Below are positions 1-10,281 of a DNA stretch of 64,000 nucleotides, piece by piece. The stretch comes from Actinomucor elegans (taxonomy: Eukaryota > Mucoromycota > Mucoromycetes > Mucorales > Mucoraceae), in the NCBI GenBank assembly GCA_026027325.1, contig JAMSLZ010000022.1, positions 124,001 to 188,000 of the forward strand, in the 5' to 3' direction. A program made the translations under genes and the position numbers. Each line of letters begins with the position of its first letter. Position 1 is the stretch's first letter. The notes under the pieces were generated by a model. It did not search any database. It worked only from the letters and a program-made list of their open reading frames with translations, and was not told the DNA's origin.

Positions 1-1050
1 AAAATAACGTTATTCATTTCTTTTTATATGGTAGATCCCTCTGTAATCGATCAGTTTGATCACGTTTTTCTATTCGGTGATACAAATTACCGTATTAACG
101 CCGAGCGACCCTTTGTATTTGATGCTTTAAAGAGAGGAGATTATAATGTACGTTATTTGAAAGAATAAGGGAAAAAAGCGCTTATACATTGCATGTAATA
201 GACGTTATTAGAATACGATCAATTATCTGTAGAGAGAAGAACAGAAGGATCTCCTCTTGGCGTATTCCAAGAACACCCTATACAGTTTCCTCCTACATAC
301 AAACTTGATACCATCATCTCGCACGTGTCTGAAGCGACTACCGCTGCTGCTACTTCATCTGCCCGGGCTGTAATTCAAGATACAGAAGAATCATACCCTA
401 TCGATAAATGCCCTTCAAACAATATAGTATTAACTACATCTTCCACCTCTTCATTACCAGGCACTCGCTCGATTACCAAATCCAGTAAAAACAGATCTGT
501 CAGCGGCATTAAGCGTCGTCTCAGCAAAAAAAAGATCGCTTCTTCTTCAGATTCGGCAAACGAACCTCATCATAGTGATAATAATAGCTCTAGTACATCA
601 CTTGCTTTAGAGTCTAGAGTTACTTTAGTTGATCATCCACTTACAACGTTATGTTATGATAGTTCTGAAAAACAACGAGTTCCAAGTTGGACCGATCGTA
701 TCTTGTGGTGTGATCGTGCCACTGCGCATCACTTGTCACCGCCTCCACTTTCCAATAAAAAGAAGCGTCAGCCCAATAAGGCGCTGTTGCTTTTCACGAG
801 AGCCAACCGGAAGCAATTTCGACGCGAGACTGTATGTTATACATACGATGCTGTATTGCATGAATCGTTATTGGGTGTCAGCGATCATATGCCTGTGATC
901 GGCGTGTTTGGCATCTGGTTCGACGAATGGACGCCTGTACGTCAAAAGATTATGCAGTTGCCATTGAAAAAATTTCCAACGACACAAAGTACAGTTTCAA
1001 AAAAGGTCAAGACCGGAAAAAGAATTTGGTGGCAAAAGCTGTTTGGTTAA
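1..1050 (+). CDS. Inositol polyphosphate 5-phosphatase, 3' part (5'-truncated by the window edge)
   Basis: Catalytic domain of a Mg-dependent phosphoinositide/inositol-polyphosphate 5-phosphatase (DNase I-like fold), which removes the 5-phosphate from signalling inositides. Two exons join in phase: up to 147 and 202..1050, intron 148..201 (54 nt). Seen in order: HVFLFGDTNYRI (GDxNYR motif), LEYDQLSVER, HPIQFPPTYK, RVPSWTDRILW and GVSDHMPVIGVF; these are the signature motifs of the family. The upstream end is cut; a T-rich stretch ending in TAG at base 34 may be a 3' splice site, so coding could begin at 35. Odd: roughly 100 residues rich in Ser, Thr and Lys lie between PPTYK and the CYDSSEKQR segment, where family members normally have a short linker. 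A basic tail of about 40 residues follows the last motif. The subtype (OCRL-like or synaptojanin-like) cannot be decided from this fragment. Confidence 0.9.
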
Positions 1051-1380
1051 AATAGATACGAGTAACTATGCAAATTTAATAATAATAAAGCAATTGGAAA
1101 CTGTATATAAAGAACTTCAGTGAATGATATGAGGTTTCTGTTATAAACGGTATAGATATGTCATATCTTCATACGTTTGCGATGTGATGCACTTGCTTAT
1201 GTATGTAGGTCCCTCTATTTTTTCCTTATAGGAGAGCTAATAAAACGTTATCTAACTATTTCAAGTCTCGATATACCATGTACAAATTTATGGAGGGGAG
1301 GAGGAACCAAGAGCTGATCAGTACAAAGGTCTTTAGAACAAGGACAAAATAAGTTATTTTCTGTTTAGTAAATATTCTAA

Positions 1381-1540
1381 TAGATGTAACAGCCCATTCT
1401 GCACACAATCTATAAATCATTAATATTAAGAGGCTAACCAAAATATGCTCTATCTATAGCCTAATGGCTAAAATGCAAATGGAGTATCTAGTTTATTCTG
1501 CGCATGTGATAAGATGATATTCGCACCCAAAGATTAGCAT
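1381..1540 (+). repeat. Dispersed repeat, two degenerate units
   Basis: TAGATGTAACAGCCCATTCTG at the start of the first unit and GTTTATTCTGCGCATGTG in the second match the 5' part of the repeat core seen elsewhere in the window. The second unit continues with a degenerate version of the AGATGYRACATT landmark. Confidence 0.4.
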
Positions 1541-2053
1541 ATAAATTAAATGGTTTACATAACCTAATAAAGCAAGTTTTTTTTTTTTCTCACTCGCCTT
1601 TTGGACACTGATGACTATCTTGGTGGGAGGTTTTAATTAATGACCGTAGTCAAGAAATAGTAATGAAGATGCTTGGAAAATTTAAAGCTAAGCGTATACG
1701 CATTACCTCATTTTTTGCATCTCTAGATATTTCAATGGACTCTTATCTAATGTTTTACCTAGTTTCTGATGAAGTTTATGATAAATATCTGCATATACCA
1801 GAGTTGTTATTTTATTGTAATGCAATGAGTATACGATATATCAATACTCTGCAGTAAGTATATTACATACATTTTAAATAAAGTGGAAAATTTAGTAAAT
1901 CTCCAGCTGATCCCAGGGTAATGCATTTAATGAGTAGTTGATGCTTAAAAGAATTGCCGCATTTAACTGTAACTGTTGTTCAAGTCAAATACAGTAAATT
2001 GGCTATCGTTTGAATGACTAGCAAACAATATGTTTTCTCGTCGTAGATACATA

Positions 2054-2146
2054 ATAGTATCTGGATCTATAGATTCCTTGGTTGATCTTGATCCAAAGTG
2101 GCATTAGATCATTCTATATTTAAAATGAATTGCTACATTTACTAAA
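2054..2146 (-). repeat. Dispersed repeat, minus-orientation copy
   Basis: Read on the minus strand this gives TAGCAATTCATTTTGAATAT-like sequence, then a degenerate AGATGYRACATT landmark, then a CAAGATCAACCAAGG block and TCTATAGATCC, in the same order as the plus-strand copies. Confidence 0.55.
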
Positions 2147-2751
2147 ATCTCTGTTTTGTTCGTCGTTTTCTGGCCAACTGACGGCTTTGTGAGGTAATTA
2201 CCATATAATATTTAAAGTGAGCGTGTATCTAGACGATATTATGTGACATCAAGATACAAGCACTACACATATTCAAGGTTTCAGCTCATCTATTCTGGCA
2301 TTCAATAATAGTACAATATTTAATAGATCTCAAGCTGTGCAATATATATATCTGGATCTTTTTTTTACATTAATAAACAAACCGCATGCTCAGAATGATC
2401 GAACCGTTGTAGTTCCTTTTTTTTATAAGAAATTATCTTATACTCTATATAACACTCACCAACTTGTTTAATCTATAAACATTTGTTAGAACAATTGTAG
2501 TTCACGCTGACTTGAAATATTCGATCATTAAAGTATTGCTAAATGATCCATATCATTAAAAGGAGAGGTAACTGTTTCGGCAGAGCTTTATTATAGATAT
2601 GTTTATGTTACAGGAGATTATTAATAATATAATAGTGATAGGATGATAAGTTGTGTATATGTATATATGTATAATGAGAAAGATATAAATAATGGTCTAT
2701 ATATATATATAGATATGTACATATAAATAAATAAACAGGGGCACTTTCTTT

Positions 2752-4188
2752 TTAAACAATGGCAATGGAATCGTATGTTGGAAGTTCAGAAGGTATTTGA
2801 CAAGAGTGACCGGAGGTACGTAGCGCAGTGGCATATGAAGGTACACGCGAGATATTGACGCCTCGCCAAGGCAAGGATTCAGGCTCATCTTCTTCGCTTT
2901 CGCTGGAAGATAGTGTGGAATGTGAATCAGACATAGTGGGAGGAGAAAGCATGGCAGTGGTCGCATAGTAGTGGATCTCACCCGTGTCTATCAAACGCGC
3001 TGTAGTCTCTGCCGTATAAGGTACTGACCGTAAAGCTTCTTCGTATGCAGGTAAAAAGTTACCATCTTCTTCGGGAGCCATCGGAGCTATCACAACAGGA
3101 ATTGCCGCTCGTAACTCTAATATAAAAAAAAAATAGCGTCAGCCATCATCGTCCCACTTATGCATAGTATCACTTACCGGAAATATGGCCATCTTCATTT
3201 TGTAAAGCGACGGTAAATTTGATTTTGTGTTTGATCTGGATCAGTTCATTGGATACGTCAAAGTTTACATGATTTGTCTCTATTGGCGGAATGTAGAGTA
3301 GCTCTGTTTTCACCCAGTGACCAGTGTATGGCTGAAAGGATATGTGGTTGTCTTCCACATGATGGATCACTCTACTTGTTGTTATGCGTTGATCAGGCGT
3401 AGTAGAACAGACAGTGTACTCTTTCATTGTGCACGAAATAGAATGCACAGTAAGATGATTTGCAATTGGTAGTAAATCAAAAGTAAGCGGGACAGATTTG
3501 CCAGGACTGTAAACCTTACGAGGCATGCTGATATCATAGGACACCTTCTCTGGCCAGATATTGGAAATGAGGACAGACTGGATCAATTCAAGATTCGACG
3601 GTGATGCTTGGCGTGAAATAGTAATGGTTTTTTTGTCAATATACTTTTTGGAAAAGGTGGGCCGATCGCAGTAAGCTTTGAGGTGACACTGTATGTTTCC
3701 CATTTCGTGATGGACGGATTCCGGCAAGTTGCCCGGTAAAGGTATTTCAAAATTCCTGAAAAAAAGGGAGTTTTAGTTTGCTTGTATTTAACGACAATTG
3801 TAGGCTTACCATTTGTATTTACCATGACTGAGAGAATAAGGCTTCTTTTTCTGTTCTAAAAAGACATATTCTTTCTCTATGATGGTTTTTTCTGCTTTGC
3901 AGTTTTTTGAGTGAGATCCAACGCCTAAAAAAAATGATGAGTCTATGATCGTTTGTTTTGATATATTGCTTTACCTTCTGTCCAATGAACATTTGTGGTA
4001 CCAATGAATCTTAAAAAGACAGATTTCACTTTGGTTTGTTCTTGACAGTTTAAAATGATTCTGCCTCTTAAGAAGGCGCCCACAGAGTCTTGTGTTTCTC
4101 CATGGAAGATGATATGGCTGTTTTCCAAATGGATTCGAAACTCGGGCGTATGTTTCAGGTGTATAGCAGGGTGTACATTTAACATCAT
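2752..4188 (-). CDS. Alpha-arrestin (arrestin N/C domain) protein
   Basis: Four exons on the minus strand: 4188..3975, 3924..3810, 3755..3178, 3116..2752; introns of 50, 54 and 61 nt, all GT-AG. The product is 423 residues. The N-terminal arrestin fold shows FRIHLENSHIIFHGETQDSV and the pattern GRIILNCQEQTKVKSVFLRF; the C-terminal fold includes ISMPRKVYSPGKSVPLTFDL. Known for the family: alpha-arrestins recruit HECT ubiquitin ligases (Rsp5 type) to membrane transporters and trigger endocytosis. The tail carries three [LV]PxY motifs (LPAY near 324, VPSY near 394, LPTY near 414) that resemble WW-domain ligands although none is a strict PPxY, plus an acidic serine cluster (SSSESEEDEPES). Start: the first of two adjacent ATGs; the second would remove one residue. 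The fold call is firm; the cargo is unknown. Confidence 0.88.
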
Positions 4189-4966
4189 TTTTGTTTTAAT
4201 ATATAGTGATTATAAGTTAAAGAGTAACTTTGTTCCTTTTTTTTTTCATCGTCCTTTTTATATCCTTTTGTACCAAGGTCCGAAGCCACCGGATTTGGTC
4301 TATAGCGAAGCTTCTTCTCCCTGTATGTGTAACTTTCGTTTCTGTCAAACGGAAGCACAAAGATTGCATGATGATTCTTAACAAAATCAACTCGTTTTTT
4401 TCTTTTGTTACTTGCTTTTGACTTTTTGCTATGTTATGAACAAAAGACCAACTAAACTATTACAAAGACAGCGGGTAAAGTTTTTACATATAATATCACC
4501 AATTATAGACTTTTTTAATCAAGGATAATAACCAATTATCAGTTGCTGAGAATTGGTAAGAAATAAAGTCAACTATCTCAGGTCATCTTCTCAAACTTCG
4601 AAACGAGGTTTGGCAAGTAAGAAAAAGTAGCGCCATAGTGAATAAAATACATATATTGTAGTTGCTTATGGACTCATTCGGCAAATCGACTTTCCATAGT
4701 ATATCAAGGCTGCCATATACTGACTTGCATTCCTTTAACCTTGACAAATCTGGCTTTAAACCAAACTGTCAAGTGAAAGTGGATTTCACCCTTTCGATTT
4801 ATTTATTGCAGATGATCTGATATTTCAATTACTGTGTAACAGGCTGCTGAAAGTCCAAGTCAAATGAGTAACTGACTTTCTCAGTTCTCACGCAAAATAA
4901 GAGGCATTTTTCACGAGTTTCATCTGATTATAAAATAATATGCCTCATAGTTTATCTGAGAATTAA

Positions 4967-5016
<50 letters not shown>

Positions 5017-5029
5017 TTATTTTTTTTAA
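4189..5029. other. Intergenic region between arrestin and ctk3
   Basis: Upstream flank of the arrestin gene and 3' flank of ctk3. No supported gene; the plus-strand frames at 4055-4421 overlap or abut the arrestin first exon in antisense and have no coding features. It ends in a 46-nt T tract. Confidence 0.6.
4969..5014. repeat. Poly(T) tract, 46 nt
   Basis: Uninterrupted run of T on the plus strand. In the sense of the minus-strand ctk3 gene it is a run of A beginning 15 nt after the stop codon. It is the longest homopolymer in the window. Confidence 0.95.
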
Positions 5030-6215
5030 TTATGATAATCTTTGATCGAGCATAGTATTCCAAGCATAATTAGGAAGTCGCAGCATGTTCTGAACCATCA
5101 TCACTTCATAATCAGTTTCAGGGTCAAGCGAGTCTGTTGAACTCCAAAACTCTTCAAACTCAGCATCCTTGGTCTCTTCACTTGGTCGGATCCAAATCTC
5201 TTCTCTTGAGCGCTTATGCTATTATAGAACAATCAATCTTCTATTCCGTCTATAGATATTTCTTTCTTTACCCTTTCTCTGTCTTCTTCCATTCGTCTCA
5301 AAATATCTTCTTTTGATAGTGAATCTTTGGGGTTGTTTTGTGCAGGGTTTATGCTAAGAACGTGCGTCAAACAAAAAAAAGCTCTGCACATACTTTTTCT
5401 CAGCTTACCTGGCAGCATGCTCTAATAACGGCTTCTCTGCTTCTTCTAATTCGCTAATCTTGAAATACTCTTTCCGTTTCCAATTGCTAATAATCTAAAT
5501 AGTAACTCAAGTTTAGTTTCATACCTCATTCGTTGTTTGGTTTACCTTTTGTGTGTTGGGTATATTGAGTATTCCTTTTGGTCCATTCGCCACGACCGCA
5601 TGTATGATTCGAGGCAAATCAGGACGCGTCAAGTCTATGTACCCAGTATACTTTGACTTTTGACTCGCAGAGAATATTGCATCCAATACATATATAATAT
5701 TTAACCGCGCGTTTAATGACGCCTAAAATAAATGAATCTTGTCATTAACAAATCAAATTACAAAACATAAAAGACATTGTTGTAAATTATACGAGTTTTT
5801 TTGTTTTTTTGGTTTCTGTTTTTATATAGATTATTATTGAATGCATTGTAAATAAAGAAATGGCAAATGGTGGTATTTCGACATGTTCTAGACATAACCA
5901 GGAAAAAGCGAAAACATGTCTCTACTTTCTGTGTCTCGCTTTGCCCATCACGCGCTCTATACTCTACCCGCCCTTCACCTAAACTAGATTCTCACTCACT
6001 CTCTCTCTTCGCTCTCCAAAAAAAAAGGGGATTGTAAACCGAAATCTTACCTTTTCAAGTTCTTCGATAAGGCAACTGTACAGATCCTCCGAGACTTTTC
6101 GGTGTCGCATTGCGTATATGGCCACTTTATATATTGAATGTTGCGAGGCATTGACTTTTCTTAACAAATTTAAAAATGACAAACGACATTCAAACGGATC
6201 GGATTCTTCTGACAT
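5030..6215 (-). CDS. ctk3: CTD kinase subunit gamma Ctk3
   Basis: Third subunit of the CTDK-I complex, which phosphorylates the RNA polymerase II C-terminal domain. Five exons: 6215..6051, 5722..5546, 5494..5409, 5353..5272, 5218..5030; product 232 residues. The N-terminus (DPFECRLSFLNLLRKVNASQ, then a segment ending YSCLIEELEK, then ASLNARLNIIYVLDAI) is the CID-like helical domain of Ctk3. The centre has TRPDLPRIIHAVVANGPKG, and the last exons give a charged helix (RRMEEDRERHKRSREEIW) and an acidic C-terminal part, as in fungal Ctk3. The first intron is 328 nt, much longer than the other three (51, 55 and 53 nt). The final donor is AGG|GTAAAG; reading through it would stop within about 13 codons, which is why the raw frame looked truncated. 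Divergent from the LRR gene, with 193 bp between the two start codons. Confidence 0.88.
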
Positions 6216-6408
6216 GATTTAGTTAAAGAGGTTTTTGAAGAAAAAAAAAAGGCGTCATTTTCGTCGACATGGCAATTGAGGAAGATTTAAAACACCACCT
6301 GTCTCGTGACTATTTATTGTGACCTGTTTCTGGTGACCGGCTTTGGGAGTAACCTATACGCGAAAAAAAAATAAATGCATCCATATCTCATTTGCACTGC
6401 AACAAATC
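6216..6408. promoter_or_regulatory. Shared divergent promoter region (ctk3 / LRR gene)
   Basis: 193 bp separate the ctk3 ATG on the minus strand and the LRR-protein ATG on the plus strand, so both promoters must lie here or overlap the genes. TGACCGGCTTT at 6333-6343 recurs as TGACCGGCTAT near 10346, upstream of the acidic hypothetical gene. Function is inferred from position only. Confidence 0.4.
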
Positions 6409-7948
6409 ATGAAGTTAACTACTAAAGTCTTGTCCGAAATCTATCAAGATAAACCTCTCGAAAGCTTAAAAGACATTAACGTCTCCAAAAAAGAAATCGA
6501 TAGTGTAGAAGATATTTCAGCCTGTAAAGAACTTCGTAAACTCAACCTAGCAAACAATGAACTAATTGATGACAAGTCTATCGCCGGCTTGAAAGATCTA
6601 TCTCAAATGATTCTTTTAAATGTGTCTGGCAACAAGTTCAAAGACTTTACTGGTTTCCAACATTTTCAAACATTAAATGGTAAAAAAAAAAACTTCAGTA
6701 CTCATCATACAAACTAACTCTTTGAAATATTTAGTACTGAATGTCAGTCATAATGAATTGGTACACATGAGTCCCCATTTGACGCGTCTCAAGCAACTAA
6801 AAGCCTTAATTTTGAACCACAACAATCTATTAGAAATCGAAAACATCGAATCTTTACTTCAACTCAATACCTTAGTTATTTCCCATAACAAAATTGATAC
6901 AGTACCTCGATTATCTAGTCTTGCCGAACTCACTAAACTCTCAGCTGCTCACAACCAATTGACACAAGTGCCTGATCTATCTCATAACGTATTACTCAAA
7001 GAACTGCGATTAAATGACAACAAAATTAAAGAGATACCCGAAACTTTGAGAAAATGTAACTCGATCGAGATCTTGGACTTTGGTAACAATCAGTTGACAA
7101 ACTGGAGTGATATTGCGCCTTTGGGTTCCTTATTGAAATTACACAACTTGAACTTGAAGGGCAATCCTTTGGCCAACAAGAAGGATTATCTTGAAAAGGT
7201 AAGGCGAGAACAAAGTAATAAAAATAGACTTTCTTTATTCACATCTCCCCCCCCCCTACTCCTCTAGATTCTTGATCTTGTCCCTTCATTGCGTATCTTG
7301 GACGGTGAAAGATTCGATCCCAAGTTCTTAATGCGCAAAAAGAAACAGAGAGAAAACATAAATATCGTGGAAAAGAAGCAACGTATGAAACGTATGAAGG
7401 CACAGAAGGAAAAGAAACAAAAGAAGGAGAACAGCGAATTGGATAGTGATGGTGATGTCAAAATGCAAGAAGCCGCAACTACCAAGAAACTTAAAGTCAA
7501 AGGCACAGAGATTGCCAAGATCAAATCTAAACGATCTGCTGATACTGCCACAGCAGACGAGGAGCCCAAGCTGAAGAAAAAGAAGAAGGCAGCTGATTCT
7601 GAAGAAAAGGATATGTTCTTTATGAAGCCTGAAGATGACAAGAAGAAAACCAAGGTTGCTTCTACTACCAAGAAGACAGTGACCAAGAAGACACTGGCCA
7701 AGAAGGATGCTGCATCTGCTCCAGAGGCTGCGGTGGAAGAAAAGGTCGCTAAACCTGTCGTTCCTGTTGTGCTGTCCAAGGCTCAAGCCAAGGCTCAAAC
7801 TGGTGTCGTGGGTGTTGTGGATAAAACCAAAAAGATTAAACCTACAAGCAAGCCTACATCAGATATTGTTGCTGCCTTGGAAAGTGAGAATAAAAAACAA
7901 GACAATGTCAGCACTGGCACTGGTTTGGATGTTGGCGGTTGGGATTAA
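6409..7948 (+). CDS. SDS22-type leucine-rich repeat protein with lysine-rich tail
   Basis: Three exons: 6409..6679, 6735..7198, 7268..7948; introns of 55 and 69 nt; product 471 residues. Residues 1-245 are consecutive LRRs of the SDS22/U2A' style, with repeats such as LRKLNLANNEL, YLVLNVSHNELVHM-like, LNTLVISHNKI and LHNLNLKGNPL, capped by LVPSLRILDGERF. From about residue 265 the chain is highly basic and low in complexity (many KKK and EKK runs, then TKKTVTKKTLAKK), and it ends in GLDVGGWD. LRR caps of this kind mediate protein binding; the tail suggests a nuclear or nucleolar protein that binds nucleic acid, which is inference. The second intron ends in a C-rich tract before CTCTAG. The start is the first in-frame ATG after a stop-free but non-ATG extension; an upstream ATG at 6375 opens a 16-residue out-of-frame uORF that overlaps this start. 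Confidence 0.85.
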
Positions 7949-8204
7949 TTGCTATAGTTATTGTATAAAAGAAACATCAAGTTTAGAGTGTATTAATATA
8001 TAAATAAAAACAGCTCAATAGAATAAAAATATACATAGTTAGCCCTTGGCTATTAATTGGTTTTAAATACGGACAGTTTTTTGTTGAATACAGGAGGGGT
8101 TGAGTAAGGCATTGAGCCCCAAATAAGCCTAAATAAGTTCTTCATTATCCAGGATGAGACTGAAACAAGTAGAATTACCAACATTTGCAATTTAATAAAA
8201 GTTG

Positions 8205-8533
8205 CAATAGGCTCAGCAACTCATTCCAAGTATGAATAACATGATAGATGCTACATTTGATAAGTATTAGTTGAGAGATCTATAGCGTCTATTTCAAATA
8301 ATATGGATGGAATTTATAGTAGTACAATCTTAAAATGCAATGCATTAATCAGTGTTTTATCCAACAATTATTCTAGTAGATGAAGTAGTACTTCATTCTG
8401 AAAAGTACTAATCATTAGATACTACATAGAAACTAGGAGTTAGTCAAGAAATGTAGAGTAGTTGAAGATGCCCCGATTTCAAAAAAAAGGCAGGTATACT
8501 CTTAGATGCAAGTTTTTTTGTGAAGCGCAAAGA
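8205..8533 (+). repeat. Dispersed repeat, two tandem units plus 3' extension
   Basis: Core CTCATTCCAAG at 8220 and CTTCATTCTGAA at 8391 are 171 nt apart. The second unit runs into CCCCGATTTCA and ends TTTTTTTGTGAAGCGCAAA, the same 3' extension found after the copies at 24.5 and 36.3 kb. Confidence 0.6.
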
Positions 8534-9148
8534 TGGGCATTTCCTGGCATAGTTTGCAACTAATGTAGTATGATTAAATATAAGAGCACCTATACATATT
8601 TTGTTCTTTTTTTTTATGATAGAAAGCAAATGCATTCTGAAAGATGAAAAATATCGACATCTACCAAAAATAACTCTATGAATTGAAGGAAAATTCTACG
8701 TATCTATTATATGTATCATTGAATTTTCCTTAAATATTTATTAAAATAGCTTTTATGTTCCAGAATTCATTTGCTATTGAAAATGAGATCAAAGTCCAGA
8801 CTGATTTTGTTTAGTGCTTTTGAGCGAAACTCTGTTCTAATCAGTTCAATCCTCACAACCAATGAAATGAACGCATTCCCCGATCAACAGTAAGAAATTA
8901 GTAAGGAATGAGTCAGTAGTAAATTCCAGTAAAGATATGTTGTTCGAGTCAAAGAACCATAGAAATGCTATAGAGATGAAACAACATGCAATACATATGC
9001 AGTCATAATAATGAGACAGCGTCTAACAATGTTATACCAAATATTATCTCTTTGCCATTCAGCCTATCATTTTCCAAGAGAAGAGGTGGTGGTACTATAA
9101 GATACAAGGATATCTTATTAAATTATAAATGAAGGCATTGACTTTGGA

Positions 9149-9168
9149 ATATATATATATATATATAT
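9149..9168. repeat. (AT)n microsatellite
   Basis: Ten AT dinucleotides in an AT-rich gap; no other feature attached. Confidence 0.9.
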
Positions 9169-9771
9169 TTTGTTCAGGATCAGAATCTGCTGATCTCCGC
9201 CCAAGATTGCTGATCCAACTGGATCGCGTCACAATTTAACTTTGATTTCGAGATTTATTTCATTCTGATTGCAAGCATTTCATATTGTTGTTTGGTTTGG
9301 TTGTATTCTGGTAGATTTGAGTCTATGGTCTTTTTGAAAGTATTCACATTTTGATCTAGTGCATAAGTCTTGTGTTACTGGCTTTAGAAGACAATAGACG
9401 CTTTTTTTTCTCTTGTTGCGGGACCTGAGGTATGAGTGTAAAAAGCCCGCTCAATGATCACAGAGTTGATTTCTCTATGAGTATAATGTATGAGTCACCC
9501 ATGAATTAAATAACGTATGGGTTATATCTGTGCGTATTCTCGTTTATTGTTGGAGGATTCTTTTTTTTTTGTTTAACAATAGACGAGTGGTATTTACTGC
9601 TTAGCGTTTTTTTTTTAAAAAAAAGGATGAGATACAATAGAGTAAAATATAGGAACGTAAATCAAAAAGAGTAGATGTAGGTGTAGGTGTGTAGTCTTGC
9701 GTTTGTCTATCAAATATATATACATGCGCTCAGAGATAACCCAAAGAGCCAATTCAAAATAGTGAAACTTA

Positions 9772-10281
9772 CTACAAAACGACAAGAGGTTGAGATGCTC
9801 CAACCTCAGATCCTTCGTCATCAACAATAATCAGCTCGTCTTCCTCGTCTTCTTCTTCTTCAGCGTCTTCAGCGTCTTCTTTGACTAAAGCAAACGCGAA
9901 ATCACCTTCGTCATCGCTCTGACATAAACTTTCAATATCTTCGAGATTCAATTCACCTTCTGCTTCACAGCGAGCAAGCAAGTCATCAAACCAAGATTCT
10001 AAGCAGAGCTCACTTTCTTGTTTCATTCGCCTTGCCTCTGCATTAGATTCATCAGCAGATAGTTTATCGATCTCCAGCATCAAGATCTTGAAGGTTTCCA
10101 TGACTTCGGCCGAGATTTCTCCTGACGAAGGTGTTGATTTGATTGTATTCAAGACTTGAGATAGTTCTGACAATAAATTCTCATTTTTGGTAGTTTCTAC
10201 ACGAGATCTTTTCAGTGATTCGTCTTTGACGTTATCTTCGTTGTTTAAGGAGGAAGAGCGAGCTCGTTTATAGTTGGCCAT
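9772..10281 (-). CDS. Hypothetical acidic protein, 169 aa
   Basis: Single-exon frame starting at the ATG at 10281 (MANYKRARSSSLNNEDN) and ending in TAG. The open frame extends six bases further upstream only through a non-ATG codon. The N-terminus is basic with a possible nuclear signal (KRSR), residues 40-100 are predicted helical (SELSQVLNTIKS ... FKILMLEIDKL), and the C-terminus is strongly acidic (EDAEDAEEEEDEEDELIIVDD). I do not recognise a family. Composition suggests a nuclear protein, possibly a chaperone or transcription cofactor, but that is inference. The regular codon use and defined start and stop favour a real gene over chance. Confidence 0.6.
   Translation of the reverse strand: MANYKRARSSSLNNEDNVKDESLKRSRVETTKNENLLSELSQVLNTIKSTPSSGEISAEVMETFKILMLEIDKLSADESNAEARRMKQESELCLESWFDDLLARCEAEGELNLEDIESLCQSDDEGDFAFALVKEDAEDAEEEEDEEDELIIVDDEGSEVGASQPLVVL

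Larger units (their letters stand above)
1051..2751. other. Intergenic region
   Basis: No convincing gene. It holds two degenerate plus-orientation copies of the dispersed repeat (about 1381-1415 and 1483-1537) and one minus-orientation copy (about 2054-2146). The small open frames here (such as 1663-1857) lack family features and sit in AT-rich sequence. The final 250 bases serve as the 3' flank of the arrestin gene. Confidence 0.6.
7949..9771. other. Intergenic region with a repeat array
   Basis: 3' flanks of two convergent genes. It contains a two-unit copy of the dispersed repeat (8205-8533), an (AT)n microsatellite (9149-9168) and a T10A8 palindrome (9607-9624). I see no gene; the minus frames at 8444-8635 and 9615-9827 have no coding character. 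Confidence 0.6.

Noticed and set aside
7264..7798. Minus-strand Ser/Phe-rich frames opposite the LRR-protein tail
   Set aside because: Shadows of the lysine-rich AAG/AAA codon runs.
8830..8990. Possible tRNA (GTTCAATCC and GTTCGAGTC look like box B)
   Set aside because: No box A at the right distance and no cloverleaf can be drawn.
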